This document shows positions 1 to 9,461 of a stretch of DNA of 64,000 bases, piece after piece (within the stretch, counting starts at the first letter, position 1; the number at the start of each line of letters is the position of its first letter). The notes under the pieces are model-generated. The model was not told the DNA's origin. It did not search any database and saw nothing but the letters and a program-made list of their open reading frames with translations. The stretch lies in assembly GCF_000970045.1 (NCBI RefSeq), contig NZ_CP009505.1, positions 868,001-932,000 of the forward strand, in the 5' to 3' direction. This DNA comes from Methanosarcina sp. MTP4. GTDB taxonomy: Archaea > Halobacteriota > Methanosarcinia > Methanosarcinales > Methanosarcinaceae. Made by a program: the position numbers and the translations under genes.

Positions 1-51
1 TACTGGTCTACCTGAAATTAAATTTTGAATATTTCGTAGATTATATTCATC

Positions 52-1302
52 TCATACAGTTTTTTCAAATAGGTCTGCTAGTTTTTTTGTAAGTCCCTCT
101 CTCCTATATTTTGATATGTTTTCAAGTGAAAGTTGGGTCATTTCCACATTTTTTTCCCATAAATTGTACAGATATAGTAATTTTGCAAGTATATCCTTTT
201 CATCGATAGGATTTGCAAATATGCCTGATCCAATTTCCTTTATTATATCTGAAGCGTCACTATCTTGATTAGCTAATGCTAAAATAGGTTTCTTGAAGGC
301 GATATATTCAAATATTTTTCCGCTAGTTATTTGTCGAACGTTATTTTGTGATTCCATTATAAAAACTAGTGAGTCTGCCATTTTGAGATAACCTAGACTT
401 TTATTGTGTGAGACATAACCTTCTAATTTTACGCAGTCTTTAATCCCGTATTTATATACTAATTGTTTATACTTTTCATCAATGTTACCTACAAGGTATA
501 ATCTTATTTTGTTGTATATTTCTGGGTTATCGGTTTTAAGCAAACAAAGAGCTTTAAATAGGTAGCTTGGATTTCTGGAAACACTTTGTAAAGATCCTGT
601 GTAAACGAGATTAAAGTAGTTTTTTTCTTTTTTTACATTCTCTATTTTTTCCATATCTTCTGTATCAAATCCGTTAGTTATAGTTATAAATTTCTCCGGA
701 TGTTTTATGCTTCCAAAGTACTTTTGGAAATCTTTTTTCATTGATGGAGTTGCAAGAACTACTTTCTCAGAATGTTTTACACAAATTTTGAACATCAACT
801 TTTCGATTTGATCTCTCCACTTCATGAGTGTGCGGACATGCCTCCTGGGATCCAGTATCCAGGCATCTCTAAAGTCAATTATCAAAGGTTTGCCTGTAAA
901 AAATTTCAAAATGCATCCTATGAAATAACTTGAAAAAGGGTCCCCAGTAACATAAATGACATTAATTTTTTCCTTTTTAATTTGTTTAAATCCTTCAAAA
1001 ACTGCAAATGGAATCCACCAAATACTGAAATCTGGGATAGAAATTACATAAATTAAGTGATGAATCATGTTTCTTTTTTTCGGGATTCTGGGTTGGAGTG
1101 TTCTTGTTCTGATTATATGTGTATCTGATGGAATATCTTCTAGCAATGTCTGATCTAAAACTGGGATTATTTGTTTTTTAGAAGTTAAAACAATTGGTTT
1201 CCACCCGTAAGTTGGCAGATACTTTACAAATTTTGCAGTTCTTTGTACTCCTCCACCTCCTTGGGGGGGGAAATAACAGGATATTATAAGAGCTTTTTTC
1301 AT
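52..1302 (-). CDS. Glycosyltransferase, GT4 family
   Basis: A GT-B fold sugar transferase, about 416 aa, likely cytoplasmic and acting on a lipid-linked or surface glycan. The N-terminus has a beta strand followed by a glycine-rich loop (PPQGGGGVQRTAK, about residues 12-24), typical of the acceptor domain of GT4 enzymes. The C-terminal half contains the nucleotide-sugar domain with SGKIFEYIAFKKPILAL, the usual GT4 donor-site region. I start at the ATG at 1302; a GTG three codons upstream is possible, and no clear ribosome binding site decides it. It lies directly downstream of, and in line with, a second GT4 gene, so the two are probably co-transcribed. The sugar and acceptor cannot be told from sequence. 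The gene is AT-rich like the rest of the left edge. Confidence 0.85.
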   Translation of the reverse strand: MKKALIISCYFPPQGGGGVQRTAKFVKYLPTYGWKPIVLTSKKQIIPVLDQTLLEDIPSDTHIIRTRTLQPRIPKKRNMIHHLIYVISIPDFSIWWIPFAVFEGFKQIKKEKINVIYVTGDPFSSYFIGCILKFFTGKPLIIDFRDAWILDPRRHVRTLMKWRDQIEKLMFKICVKHSEKVVLATPSMKKDFQKYFGSIKHPEKFITITNGFDTEDMEKIENVKKEKNYFNLVYTGSLQSVSRNPSYLFKALCLLKTDNPEIYNKIRLYLVGNIDEKYKQLVYKYGIKDCVKLEGYVSHNKSLGYLKMADSLVFIMESQNNVRQITSGKIFEYIAFKKPILALANQDSDASDIIKEIGSGIFANPIDEKDILAKLLYLYNLWEKNVEMTQLSLENISKYRREGLTKKLADLFEKTV

Positions 1303-1354
1303 TTTTTTCACAACATGATTTTTATTTTATCCCCTACATTCTCTAAGTATCACT

Positions 1355-2350
1355 TTAACTCATTGACCTGATAGTTTCCACCAACTTCCTTTCTCTCTCT
1401 TCCGTATCAAATAGTTCCATAACTCTTTGCCTTGCAGAAGGCCCATTTTTAGATAAAAGTGCTTTTTTAATTGCTTCGGCTGTTGCTTCAGGATCTCCGT
1501 ATGGCACCACAAATCCGGTATCTCCTGCAACTTCTGACATTGCCCCACGTTCTGTAATAACAGGTACACATTCACAGGACATGGCTTCAATAAGTGCGAC
1601 GCCAAAGGATTCATAATATGAAAGTTGGCAATATACTTTAGCTTTTTTTAGCCACAATGCAACTTCTTCATGGGGTATTAAACCAGTAAAATGTACATTT
1701 GGTTGTATTTCTTTTAATTTTTTAAGAATAGGAATGTCATAATCCCCAATAACCACAAATTTTGTACTAGGAAATTTTGCAGAAGCTTTTACAAAAGTAT
1801 CAATTCCTTTAAGTTTACACCTTGCATTTGTGGAATTCCCTATGGTGATCACAATATCTTCTTTTTTTTGATCCGATCTGAATTTATTGGTATCTATGCT
1901 ATTATGTATGACTTTGAGTTTTTTAGGTTTAGATGTCTTCAAAATATCATTTTCACTGAATTTTGATACTGAAATGATTTTATCTGCGTTATTGAGTATA
2001 TATTTGACTCTTTTGGCAAGTACTGGCTCTAACAAGGCTCCATACCTTATCTCTGGTTCACAGGCGACTTCAAATCCTCCGATAACTACAATAGATTTCT
2101 TTCCAAGCAACTTAGCCAGTTTTACCATTGCATAAGCATGATTATTAGCAAACCATGCAAAAGCTACATCAGCCCATAAGATCTCTCTAACGATACTGGT
2201 TACTAATTTTATTTTTTGATACAAATTTGTTTTTTTTCTCCCCACATCTATACATCTGGTGTCAAAGTTGTTTTTGAGAATTTCTATGTCCTGTTGAATA
2301 AATGAATGAGTCCCAGCATGTACGAATATAACTTTCTTTTTTTTTGCCAT
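1355..2350 (-). CDS. Glycosyltransferase, GT4 family
   Basis: A 331-aa GT-B glycosyltransferase. The C-terminal domain (about residues 165-331) shows the EX7E donor motif in YESFGVALIEAM, followed by a predicted nucleotide-binding loop (GAMSEVAGDTGFVVPYGD). The N-terminal domain is short and begins with a lysine-rich stretch before the first strand (KKVIFVHAG). The ATG at 2350 is the only sensible start. It precedes the other GT4 gene on the minus strand with about 50 bp between them, which suggests one operon. The role is probably addition of one sugar during assembly of the surface glycan transferred by AglB, encoded 3 kb away; substrate unknown. Confidence 0.85.
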   Translation of the reverse strand: MAKKKKVIFVHAGTHSFIQQDIEILKNNFDTRCIDVGRKKTNLYQKIKLVTSIVREILWADVAFAWFANNHAYAMVKLAKLLGKKSIVVIGGFEVACEPEIRYGALLEPVLAKRVKYILNNADKIISVSKFSENDILKTSKPKKLKVIHNSIDTNKFRSDQKKEDIVITIGNSTNARCKLKGIDTFVKASAKFPSTKFVVIGDYDIPILKKLKEIQPNVHFTGLIPHEEVALWLKKAKVYCQLSYYESFGVALIEAMSCECVPVITERGAMSEVAGDTGFVVPYGDPEATAEAIKKALLSKNGPSARQRVMELFDTEERERKLVETIRSMS

Positions 2351-2553
2351 TTACAAATCACTTAACTTTATATAATTTTATACAAATGGTCTTCTTTTTG
2401 CCATCAACTTTCAATTCCCAAGGTTCAAAAGTTGTTTCTTCTAAGGTTTGGTTATCTTATACACAATTTTTTTATTTACAATTGATGTATTTCTTCAAAT
2501 GAAGATATGCCTGTTAAATATAAATATGTGATATCCCTACTTTAGTGATTGTA

Positions 2554-3501
2554 ATGAATGATATAACTTTTGAAGGTGGTTTCAAAGAAACTTCTGAACT
2601 ATTGAATTGTATTTCAGTGATCATTCCTGTATACAATGATTTTTCAGGGCTAAAAGACACTTTGAAGAGTTTAATCGCTCAAAAGTATCCTTCAAATCAA
2701 TTTGAAATAATAGTTGCTGATAATGGTTCCAGCGATAGCACCTGTGATGTTGCCAGGGAATTTATGGAAAAATGCCCTGAAACTGTAAAACTAGTAGTCG
2801 AAAACACAATACAAAGTTCCTATGCTGCCCGAAACAAAGGCATACAAATCGCTAAAGGATCTCTCATAGCTTTCGTAGATGCCGACATGACCGTAGAGAG
2901 GGACTGGCTATCGAGAATCAACGCCTCAATGCACAAAAACCTGGCCGATTACCTGGGCTGCAATGTGGAAATTTATTCTGAGAGTGAATCTATCTGTGCG
3001 CTTTATAACAAAATGGCAGGTTTTCCTGTTGAAGAATACGTTGACAAACGCCATTTCGCTCCTACCTGTTGCCTTGTGGTCCGGAGAAATGTTTTTGACG
3101 AAGTTGGTTTTTTTGATCCTAAATTAATTTCCAGCGGGGATTATGAATTCGGGAACAGGGTATATTCCTCGGGTAGAAAATTGTACTATGATCCATCCAT
3201 AATAATGAAACATCCTGCTCGAACTTCTTTCAGGCAATTGATTAAAAAGTCTTTCCGAGTGGGGAGGGGCTTTTACCAGTTGTCAAAATTTTATCCAGAA
3301 CTCCACCGGAATATGTACAGAAACGCAAATCCTATGAATAAATCAGGCAGTTCCTGGAAACTGTTTACTTTTGGAAAAGGGAATGATATCTGGGACTCTG
3401 CTTCAATTCCAATGAAGATTGCTTTTGTTTTAATTGACCTTGCAAACAAGGCTGTAAAGCCTGTTGGGCATTTTTATGAAAAATATAAAGGTACAAACTG
3501 A
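2554..3501 (+). CDS. Glycosyltransferase, GT2 family
   Basis: A 315-aa GT-A inverting glycosyltransferase. The order of motifs is classical: SVIIPVYND (nucleotide-binding strand, about residue 22), ADNGSSDST (about residue 55), and AFVDADMTV, which holds the metal-binding DxD. A downstream D-E region (SSGDYEFGNR) resembles the catalytic base motif. No membrane segment is evident, so it is probably cytosolic or loosely bound to the membrane. The ATG at 2554 is preferred over an in-frame GTG at 2545; neither has a strong ribosome binding site. It is transcribed away from the GT4 pair and toward the membrane-bound GT2. Sugar specificity is unknown. Confidence 0.87.
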   Translation: MNDITFEGGFKETSELLNCISVIIPVYNDFSGLKDTLKSLIAQKYPSNQFEIIVADNGSSDSTCDVAREFMEKCPETVKLVVENTIQSSYAARNKGIQIAKGSLIAFVDADMTVERDWLSRINASMHKNLADYLGCNVEIYSESESICALYNKMAGFPVEEYVDKRHFAPTCCLVVRRNVFDEVGFFDPKLISSGDYEFGNRVYSSGRKLYYDPSIIMKHPARTSFRQLIKKSFRVGRGFYQLSKFYPELHRNMYRNANPMNKSGSSWKLFTFGKGNDIWDSASIPMKIAFVLIDLANKAVKPVGHFYEKYKGTN

Positions 3502-3554
3502 ATAAATGTTTTTTTTCCATTTTTGCCTTTCAACCTTTCTATCTAAACTTCTTT

Positions 3555-4682
3555 TTATACGTTCTCCCTATCTATCGCCTTCCAGATATGCACCCCTTTA
3601 AACATATACCTCAAACTAAACAGAAGGTATATCTGGTGCCAGATGAAGGAAGATACGAGATTCGAACTGCTGATCCCGGATATAAGTGCAAGCGTAAACA
3701 GAGCCAGGATCCCAACTCCGTATATCAGACTTATTTTTGCAGCCAGGTACGCCCATAATATAACACTCGTAAAAAATGCGGCCGGGGCTATGAAAAACAT
3801 CAGAATCCTTAAAGGAAATACGATAAACCCGAATTTCCTTGAATTCGAAAATGCGAGATCAAGATTGTAAAATGTAGCCTCAAGCAGTCTTGCAGATCTT
3901 CTAAGTTTCTGCCTTCTCTGCTGCCCGAGGTCTTCCGTGATATATTCATAAAACTTCGCGGCTGGCTCATACAGGCACCTGTATCCGTTACGAATGATCC
4001 TAAGTGCCATTCCGGCATCCGACGCCCCATGGGTTTCGGGGATTGGAGAAAAGGCTTTTTTCTTAAGAGCTATGAGGGGGCCGTTAAAACAGTAAGTGGA
4101 ATCGATCCCACTTTCCCAGGTGCACATCTTGCCGTAAACCGAACGATAGGCTTTTTCCGAACCTGTGGTGAATGAACTCTTTTTAATTACGGGTTCAAGC
4201 TCGCCGCAAACCGCTCCGATTTTTTCGTCACTTAACAGCCTTCCGATAGCATAGTCAAGGGCATTCTTTTCAAATACGACGTCTGCATCGGTTGTAACCA
4301 CTATCTCGGTCTTTGCTCTGGAGACCCCCAGGTTTACAGATGCGTTTGTGCCTGTACGTTTTTCTTTTACGATGACTTCTCCTGAGATCCCGTATTCCTT
4401 AAATGCTTTTTTAGCCAGTTTTACAGTATCATCTGTTGACTGGTCGTCTACCACGATAGCGTGGATAAGCTCTGATGGGTAATTTATATCTCTCAGGTTT
4501 TTTATTCTGTTTTCAATTACTTCACTCTCGTTATATGTGGGAATTGAAACAGTGATTCGCGGGTAATTTTTAACTTTTACCGGTTCAGGTTCTTTTGTAA
4601 TCAAAACCGCAACTATGTAAATAGAATAAACTGTTATGGGTATCAAACTTGTGAAAAGAGTGAGCGTTAAAAGCGAGTTCAT
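3555..4682 (-). CDS. Membrane GT2 glycosyltransferase
   Basis: A 375-aa processive-type GT2 enzyme. An N-terminal membrane helix (about residues 5-27) is followed by the GT-A domain with SIPTYNESE, VVDDQSTDDT and the DxD in VVTTDADVVF. A QQRRQKLRRSARL segment (about residue 265) stands where cellulose-synthase-like enzymes have the Q-x-x-R-W acceptor motif. Two or three C-terminal membrane helices follow. This layout is that of dolichyl-phosphate-linked or polysaccharide-synthesising GT2 proteins. The ATG at 4682 is chosen; a GTG three codons upstream is possible. It converges with the upstream GT2 gene, the two stops lying only about 55 bp apart. It probably acts in surface glycan synthesis. 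Confidence 0.85.
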   Translation of the reverse strand: MNSLLTLTLFTSLIPITVYSIYIVAVLITKEPEPVKVKNYPRITVSIPTYNESEVIENRIKNLRDINYPSELIHAIVVDDQSTDDTVKLAKKAFKEYGISGEVIVKEKRTGTNASVNLGVSRAKTEIVVTTDADVVFEKNALDYAIGRLLSDEKIGAVCGELEPVIKKSSFTTGSEKAYRSVYGKMCTWESGIDSTYCFNGPLIALKKKAFSPIPETHGASDAGMALRIIRNGYRCLYEPAAKFYEYITEDLGQQRRQKLRRSARLLEATFYNLDLAFSNSRKFGFIVFPLRILMFFIAPAAFFTSVILWAYLAAKISLIYGVGILALFTLALISGISSSNLVSSFIWHQIYLLFSLRYMFKGVHIWKAIDRENV

Positions 4683-5149
4683 ATCGTCCACTTCAATGCA
4701 TCAATAATATATATTTTTTAACCTTGTATCACAAAGTTTATAAATAACCTTGTTTCTGAATCTGAATGTATTATTTTCATGCATAAAAACCCAATAAAAT
4801 GAATGTTTTTATAGATTTAATTCTAATTAGTATTCATTACACAGTTCTGGATTAGATTGATAAATCAATTCTTTCTTTGAGAATTTAACTCTGTATAACG
4901 ATCTGTCCATCACTTAATTCTATATTCATCACTTAATTCTATCAATCACTGACACCATCCACAGAATTAAAATCCAGACAAAAAATTTACCTTTATGTAG
5001 AATTAATTCCTTTCATGAAATTGAATTCTCTTTATAAGTTATCACTAAAAGGTCCAAATTTCTGATATCTTAATTAGAACTTAAAGTTTTATTAAAGCTT
5101 AAATGTTTATTAGAACTTAAATATTTATTAGAACTTAAGAGTGTATTAC
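4683..5149. other. AT-rich divergent promoter region
   Basis: The region between the divergent membrane GT2 and aglB has no open frame of note. It contains two copies of a 16-base element (CATCACTTAATTCTAT, about 4909-4924 and 4927-4942) and, next to aglB, four 18-bp tandem units that are listed separately. Promoters for both genes must lie here, but no single TATA box stands out against the AT-rich background. Confidence 0.5.
5073..5144 (+). repeat. Four 18-bp tandem repeats abutting aglB
   Basis: Four consecutive 18-bp units of the form ATTAGAACTTAAATATTT occupy 5073-5090, 5091-5108, 5109-5126 and 5127-5144, with a few substitutions. The array stops five bases before the aglB ATG and takes the place where a ribosome binding site would be expected. 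It may hold the promoter or a protein-binding array, or it may be simple slippage product; the sequence cannot decide. Confidence 0.85.
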
Positions 5150-7666
5150 ATGACTGCTGAAAGCAAGAGTCCAAAAAAGTTGCTTGAAAGCCTTCCGTAT
5201 TTTGTGGGGATCATTATTTCATTTCTTGTTGCTCTCCACATCAGAACTCTCCCGAAGGCTGGTGTGTTTCTTTCGAACGGATTTGTGAGGTTTGGGGGAA
5301 ATGATCCCTGGTACCATCTTCGAAACGTTGAGTCCATTCTCCACCATTTCCCGAATATGCTCTGGTTCGATGCTTATACACATTATCCTTTCGGGACGGA
5401 CCAGGTCTTTGCTCCCTTATTCGATATGTTTCTAGCTTCGGTTATATGGGTCCTCGGTGGAGGGAATCCGGATCAGGACCTGATCTATAATGTGTCCGCA
5501 TACTATCCGGCATTCCTCGGAGCCCTGGTGCTGGTCCCCACATACTATGCGGCAAAATGGGTATTCGATGACAGAAGAGTGGGTCTTCTTTCCGTGTTCA
5601 TTCTTGCGGTCCTTCCGGGGCAGTTCCTGTCCCGTTCAATGATAGGTTTCAATGACCATCATATTGCAGAAACCCTTCTAAGTACGGTTACTGCGATGTT
5701 TTTCATAATGGCACTAAATAAAGCAGGCAAATATGAAATCTCTTTTGAAAAAATTAAGAACAAGGACTTTGCTTCCTTAAAGGGTATTCTCCCCTATCTT
5801 TTGCTAACCGGAATTTTTCTTGGAGCCTATGCTCTTGCCTGGAAAGGTGCCCTTTTCTTTGCCTTTATCCTGGGCGCATACATCACGGTTCAACACGTCC
5901 TTGACCATATGAAGGGTAAACCTACGGATTATGTGGCGATTTCCGGGATGTTTATTTTTGCTGTTGCTTTTTTCATAGTGATGCTGACCCCTCATCTTGG
6001 GGGTACCAAATCCCTTCACATGAAAGGACTACTTGCTGGAATTTTTGCTTTTCCTATCCTCACGGGCATCTCCGTTTTTATGAATAATAGGAAGCTTCCG
6101 AAATACTATTATCCCTTTACGCTTGGAGTGCTATTTGTTGCCGGAATCGGACTGGCCAAAATTATATCCCCTTCTATTTTTGCACTGATCATGTCTGTCT
6201 TCAGTTATTTCCTGAGGACCGGCGGTGCACTTACGATTGCCGAAGCCTCTCCATTCTTCAGCAGAGGCGGGTTGGAACAGCTCTATGTGCAGTTTGCATA
6301 TGCAGGATACGTTGTGTTCCTGGGACTTGCGCTGCTTGTCTATGAAATCTACAAAAGAAATGGGCAGGAGAAAAGCTTCCTGCTTATCTGGACCCTGATG
6401 ATTTTCTGGGCAATGCTTCAGCAGAACCGTTTTGCGTACTACTTTTCGGTGAATGTCGCCATCCTTTCTGCCTATTTTGCGATCTGGATTGCGGACTCTG
6501 TAGGTTTGAAATCCCTTTCGGAGGATTTCAAAGCAAAAGTAAAAACCATTGCAGAAGTCCCTGACTTTCTCAAGAAAAATCTTGACGCTAAAAAAGCTTT
6601 TTCAATAGTTGTGCTTCTGGTTTCTGCGCTTGTTCTCATCGTCCCGAGCTATGGCGCTGCGATGGAATACACTAAAGGCACGGGAGGTCCCAACGGTCCC
6701 TGGATCGAAGCAACCCTCTGGCTAAACTCCAACACTCCTGACCCGGGCCTGGATTTCTATGAAAATTATGAAATTCCCGCTGACGGGGAACTTTACTCCT
6801 ATCCTGACTCCGCTTATGGTGTCATGTCCTGGTGGGACTACGGCCACTGGATCGAAGTCATCGGTCGAAGAATTCCGAACGCAAACCCCTTCCAGCAGGG
6901 GGTCGGTGGCCGCAGGAACAGCCTTGAAGAACCAAACAGACCCGGGGCTTCCACCTTCTTCACCGCTCAGTCCGAAGAAGAGGCCACGGCGGTTCTGGAA
7001 GCTATCCATCCTGACCCCGATAAAGTTGCAGCCCGTTACGTCGTCTCAGACGTGGAGATGGCAACAGGCAAGTTCTATGCAATGACTGCCTGGACTCTGG
7101 ACTCCGAGGGCTACTACGAATCGACCTTTACAGGAAATGGGTACCAGACCCTGCCTGCTCTGCGCTACTACAATTCCATGGAAGCCAGGCTCCACCTCTT
7201 TGATGGGACCGGGCTTGAGCAGTACCGCCTGGTCCACGAGACCTGGGCAGGGCAGACAGCTGAAATGGGGTACAAGCAGGTGTTCAATTATCTCTATCTC
7301 ACTCAGCTTGCTGCGGATGACCCCCGGGGTAAACTTGCCGAGGAGGACACCGGCTACGTGAAGATTTTCGAATACGTAAAAGGTGCAAAAATAAGCGGAA
7401 CTGCTTCCCCGAATGAGAAGGTCATGATAAACACAATCATTATGACAGGGCAGGGCAGGGATTTTGAATACTCCCAGTCTACAACTGCGGATGCGGAAGG
7501 CAGGTACGAGTTCACAGTGCCTTACTCAACCGAAGGGCCGATTTCCGGGGAGACCCAATTTGACACGGCTCCCATCAGGCCTTATCTTGTAAGTTACGGA
7601 AGCACGACAAAAGAAGTAGGGGTTAGTGAAGAAGCCGTTTTGAACGGCGAAGAAATTAAAGTTTGA
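5150..7666 (+). CDS. aglB: Dolichyl-phosphooligosaccharide-protein glycotransferase AglB
   Basis: The archaeal oligosaccharyltransferase (STT3 family), 838 aa, moves a lipid-linked glycan to Asn of N-X-S/T sequons on exported proteins such as the S-layer. About a dozen membrane helices fill the first 500 residues. The first external-loop acidic motif is seen in GGNDPWYHLR, and the second in GFNDHHIAET. The soluble domain begins near residue 510 and carries the family signature WWDYGHW (about residue 563). DVEMATGKFYAM is a candidate for the DK-type motif. An Ig-like beta domain closes the protein (about residues 745-838). The ATG at 5150 is chosen over an in-frame GTG at 5141; no Shine-Dalgarno is present. 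It stands alone, followed by a terminator hairpin, beside glycosyltransferases that could build its donor. Confidence 0.95.
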   Translation: MTAESKSPKKLLESLPYFVGIIISFLVALHIRTLPKAGVFLSNGFVRFGGNDPWYHLRNVESILHHFPNMLWFDAYTHYPFGTDQVFAPLFDMFLASVIWVLGGGNPDQDLIYNVSAYYPAFLGALVLVPTYYAAKWVFDDRRVGLLSVFILAVLPGQFLSRSMIGFNDHHIAETLLSTVTAMFFIMALNKAGKYEISFEKIKNKDFASLKGILPYLLLTGIFLGAYALAWKGALFFAFILGAYITVQHVLDHMKGKPTDYVAISGMFIFAVAFFIVMLTPHLGGTKSLHMKGLLAGIFAFPILTGISVFMNNRKLPKYYYPFTLGVLFVAGIGLAKIISPSIFALIMSVFSYFLRTGGALTIAEASPFFSRGGLEQLYVQFAYAGYVVFLGLALLVYEIYKRNGQEKSFLLIWTLMIFWAMLQQNRFAYYFSVNVAILSAYFAIWIADSVGLKSLSEDFKAKVKTIAEVPDFLKKNLDAKKAFSIVVLLVSALVLIVPSYGAAMEYTKGTGGPNGPWIEATLWLNSNTPDPGLDFYENYEIPADGELYSYPDSAYGVMSWWDYGHWIEVIGRRIPNANPFQQGVGGRRNSLEEPNRPGASTFFTAQSEEEATAVLEAIHPDPDKVAARYVVSDVEMATGKFYAMTAWTLDSEGYYESTFTGNGYQTLPALRYYNSMEARLHLFDGTGLEQYRLVHETWAGQTAEMGYKQVFNYLYLTQLAADDPRGKLAEEDTGYVKIFEYVKGAKISGTASPNEKVMINTIIMTGQGRDFEYSQSTTADAEGRYEFTVPYSTEGPISGETQFDTAPIRPYLVSYGSTTKEVGVSEEAVLNGEEIKV

Positions 7667-7680
7667 ATGTAAATTTTTTG

Positions 7681-7715
7681 AACGCACTTTCTTGTGCGTT
7701 TACTTTTCTTTCTTT
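7681..7715 (+). terminator. Hairpin terminator after aglB
   Basis: A perfect 7-bp stem, AACGCAC (7681-7687) and GTGCGTT (7694-7700), with a six-base loop, lies 14 bases after the aglB stop. It is followed by a long pyrimidine-rich run. The T-rich tract alone would suffice for archaeal termination; the stem is an addition. Confidence 0.6.
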
Positions 7716-7899
7716 TTCCTGCTTTTTTTCTTTTTTCAGCAGTCTTTTCTTCTTCTTGCCGTTTTTCTTTTTTCAGTATTTTTTTCCGGACTTTACCTTT
7801 TGCTTTTTCCTTGAACTTCCCTCCAAAATTTCCAGTTGAGCTCTTATTTTCCGCTACTTACATATACTAGTAAAAAAACCTACATGCCAGGTGAATACT

Positions 7900-8406
7900 A
7901 TGGAAAACCCTATCAAAGGCCGAGTCTGGATTTTCGGGACCGACATCGATACCGATGTTATCATCCCCGGGAAATACCTGCGGACCAAGGACATGCAGGT
8001 CTTTGCAGCCCATGCCATGGAAGGCATAGACCCTGAATTCGCTAAAAATGTGAAGGCTGGAGACATCATTGTTGCCGGGAACAACTTCGGCTGCGGCTCG
8101 TCACGGGAACAGGCCCCGCTTGCCCTGAAATATGCCGGTGTGGCCTGCATTGTCGCAAAGTCCTTTGCAAGGATCTTTTTCAGGAATGCCATCAATGTTG
8201 GGCTGCCCCTTATGGAAGCGGATGTCGTGTGCCAGGAAGGGGATGAGATCGAGGTTGACCTGCTCAAAGGCGAGGTCTCCGTTCCGGTCAGGGGCACATT
8301 CGAAGGAAACAAACTCCCCGATTTCCTGCTCGAGATCCTGACCGATGGGGGGCTTGTGGCGCACAGGAAGAAGCTCCAGAGCCAGGAAATGAAAAAGGAA
8401 AGCTGA
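7900..8406 (+). CDS. Aconitase-superfamily small subunit (LeuD / homoaconitase type)
   Basis: A 168-aa swivelling-domain subunit of a two-part hydro-lyase, which with a separate large Fe-S subunit isomerises isopropylmalate (leucine pathway) or homocitrate and its longer homologues (2-oxosuberate for coenzyme B). Recognisable segments are [13 protein letters not shown] near the start, the catalytic-loop [14 protein letters not shown], and [17 protein letters not shown]. The specificity loop after IIPGK reads YLRT, a sequence reported for methanogen homoaconitase small subunits, so a coenzyme B role is favoured, but LeuD cannot be excluded. The ATG at 7900 is preceded by CAGGTGA at proper distance; a GTG at 7891 is less likely. 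The large subunit is not in the window. A LeuB/AksF-type dehydrogenase lies 1.7 kb downstream on the same strand. Confidence 0.88.
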   Translation: MENPIKGRVWIFGTDIDTDVIIPGKYLRTKDMQVFAAHAMEGIDPEFAKNVKAGDIIVAGNNFGCGSSREQAPLALKYAGVACIVAKSFARIFFRNAINVGLPLMEADVVCQEGDEIEVDLLKGEVSVPVRGTFEGNKLPDFLLEILTDGGLVAHRKKLQSQEMKKES

Positions 8407-8475
8407 AGCTAACCGAAGATAACTGAAGATAACCGAAGGAAAACGGGTTAAAAACCTGAATTTGAAGCGATCCCT

Positions 8476-9336
8476 ATGATCTTTCCCGACGAGTACAAAT
8501 GCGTGGGTGTATCAAAAGCCCTTCCCGAGGGCACGGAAGAGCCCATTTATTTCCTGACAGAGTATCTGATAGTTGAAAAAGAGGACCTCGAGTCCGGAAG
8601 TACTGAATACTCTGTCTACTACGTGAAGAAAAGCGGAAATGAGCTGCTCAGAAAGGTTGAATCCCTTGAGCTGATAGCCTCTGGAGAAGAGGTGGTCAGG
8701 TACGAAAAGGAACTGAACATAAAGGACCGTTCCCTCCTGATCGAAACCGCCGCGAAACTCTGCACCGGAAAGGTAAATACCGTCATTTTTACCGGTGTGG
8801 ACAGGCACGTAACAATTGTCCATGATCCTGATCCCTCAGTCATCCTTGAAATCGAGATTCTGGATGTTGCTCCTCCAACTCCTTCCTGGCTTTCCCAGGT
8901 TGTACGGAGGCTTGAAGCAAGCGGGATTTTCGGGGACCTACAGATCCGTTTCACGGAAAACACGGTTGACTTAAGGCAGTTCGAAGGGGAAAATACGGTT
9001 TTTCCCTGCAGTTCCTCGGGGCTTGAAGGAAAATGCCTTGACTCGGACGTGCTCACCGAAAACGGGCACCTGCTTGTGGGCTGTGAGATCTCGAAGTCTC
9101 TTTTTGAGATGCGCTTTCCGGAACTTGAGTATTCCTTCGTGAATCTCTGTCCCTTCAAGTCCGAAATAGTAGTGCCCACAAAGCTCTTCATCACCCGCTG
9201 CTGCAGGTCCGAAAAATCAGGACTTGTCAACATCAACGGCATTGAAGGGGCGGTTGTGCACTGGGGAGCTTCGGAATATCAGGTTTCGGAAGCCATCAGA
9301 AAACTTGTGAACAGGTACAGGGAAAAAGAGCTTTAA
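8476..9336 (+). CDS. Conserved hypothetical protein
   Basis: A soluble 286-aa protein that I do not recognise. It has no signal peptide or membrane segment. The first half is mixed alpha/beta. The second half has scattered cysteines (FPCSSSG, EGKCL, VGCEI, NLCPF, and a CC pair in TRCCRSE) that could bind a metal, but they do not form a standard cluster motif. It begins 69 bp after the LeuD-like gene, and the intervening sequence carries three near-copies of GAAGATAACC. Length, codon use and the SPECT of charged residues look like a true gene of this genome. Its position between amino/oxoacid-pathway genes could suggest a link to them, but nothing in the protein says so. Confidence 0.7.
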   Translation: MIFPDEYKCVGVSKALPEGTEEPIYFLTEYLIVEKEDLESGSTEYSVYYVKKSGNELLRKVESLELIASGEEVVRYEKELNIKDRSLLIETAAKLCTGKVNTVIFTGVDRHVTIVHDPDPSVILEIEILDVAPPTPSWLSQVVRRLEASGIFGDLQIRFTENTVDLRQFEGENTVFPCSSSGLEGKCLDSDVLTENGHLLVGCEISKSLFEMRFPELEYSFVNLCPFKSEIVVPTKLFITRCCRSEKSGLVNINGIEGAVVHWGASEYQVSEAIRKLVNRYREKEL

Positions 9337-9364
9337 ACAAATTCTCTTCTGGAAATGCTTTTTT

Positions 9365-9399
9365 CAGGAGCATGGGTCCTGATTGAGTCCAGGCTCCTG
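9365..9399 (+). promoter_or_regulatory. Leader hairpin upstream of mntP
   Basis: An inverted repeat CAGGAGC (9365-9371) / GCTCCTG (9393-9399) lies about 60-95 bases before the mntP start. A structured leader before a manganese exporter recalls manganese riboswitches, but I do not see the yybP-ykoY consensus core, so this is only a hairpin. Confidence 0.35.
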
Positions 9400-9461
9400 A
9401 TGAAATGCCTGGCTCAGTATCCGGGCAAAATTTCATTTGAAAACGATATGGAGTACATTCA

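Noticed and set aside
9337-9461. Manganese riboswitch before mntP
   Set aside because: Only a simple hairpin is visible; the conserved core of the yybP-ykoY class was not found.
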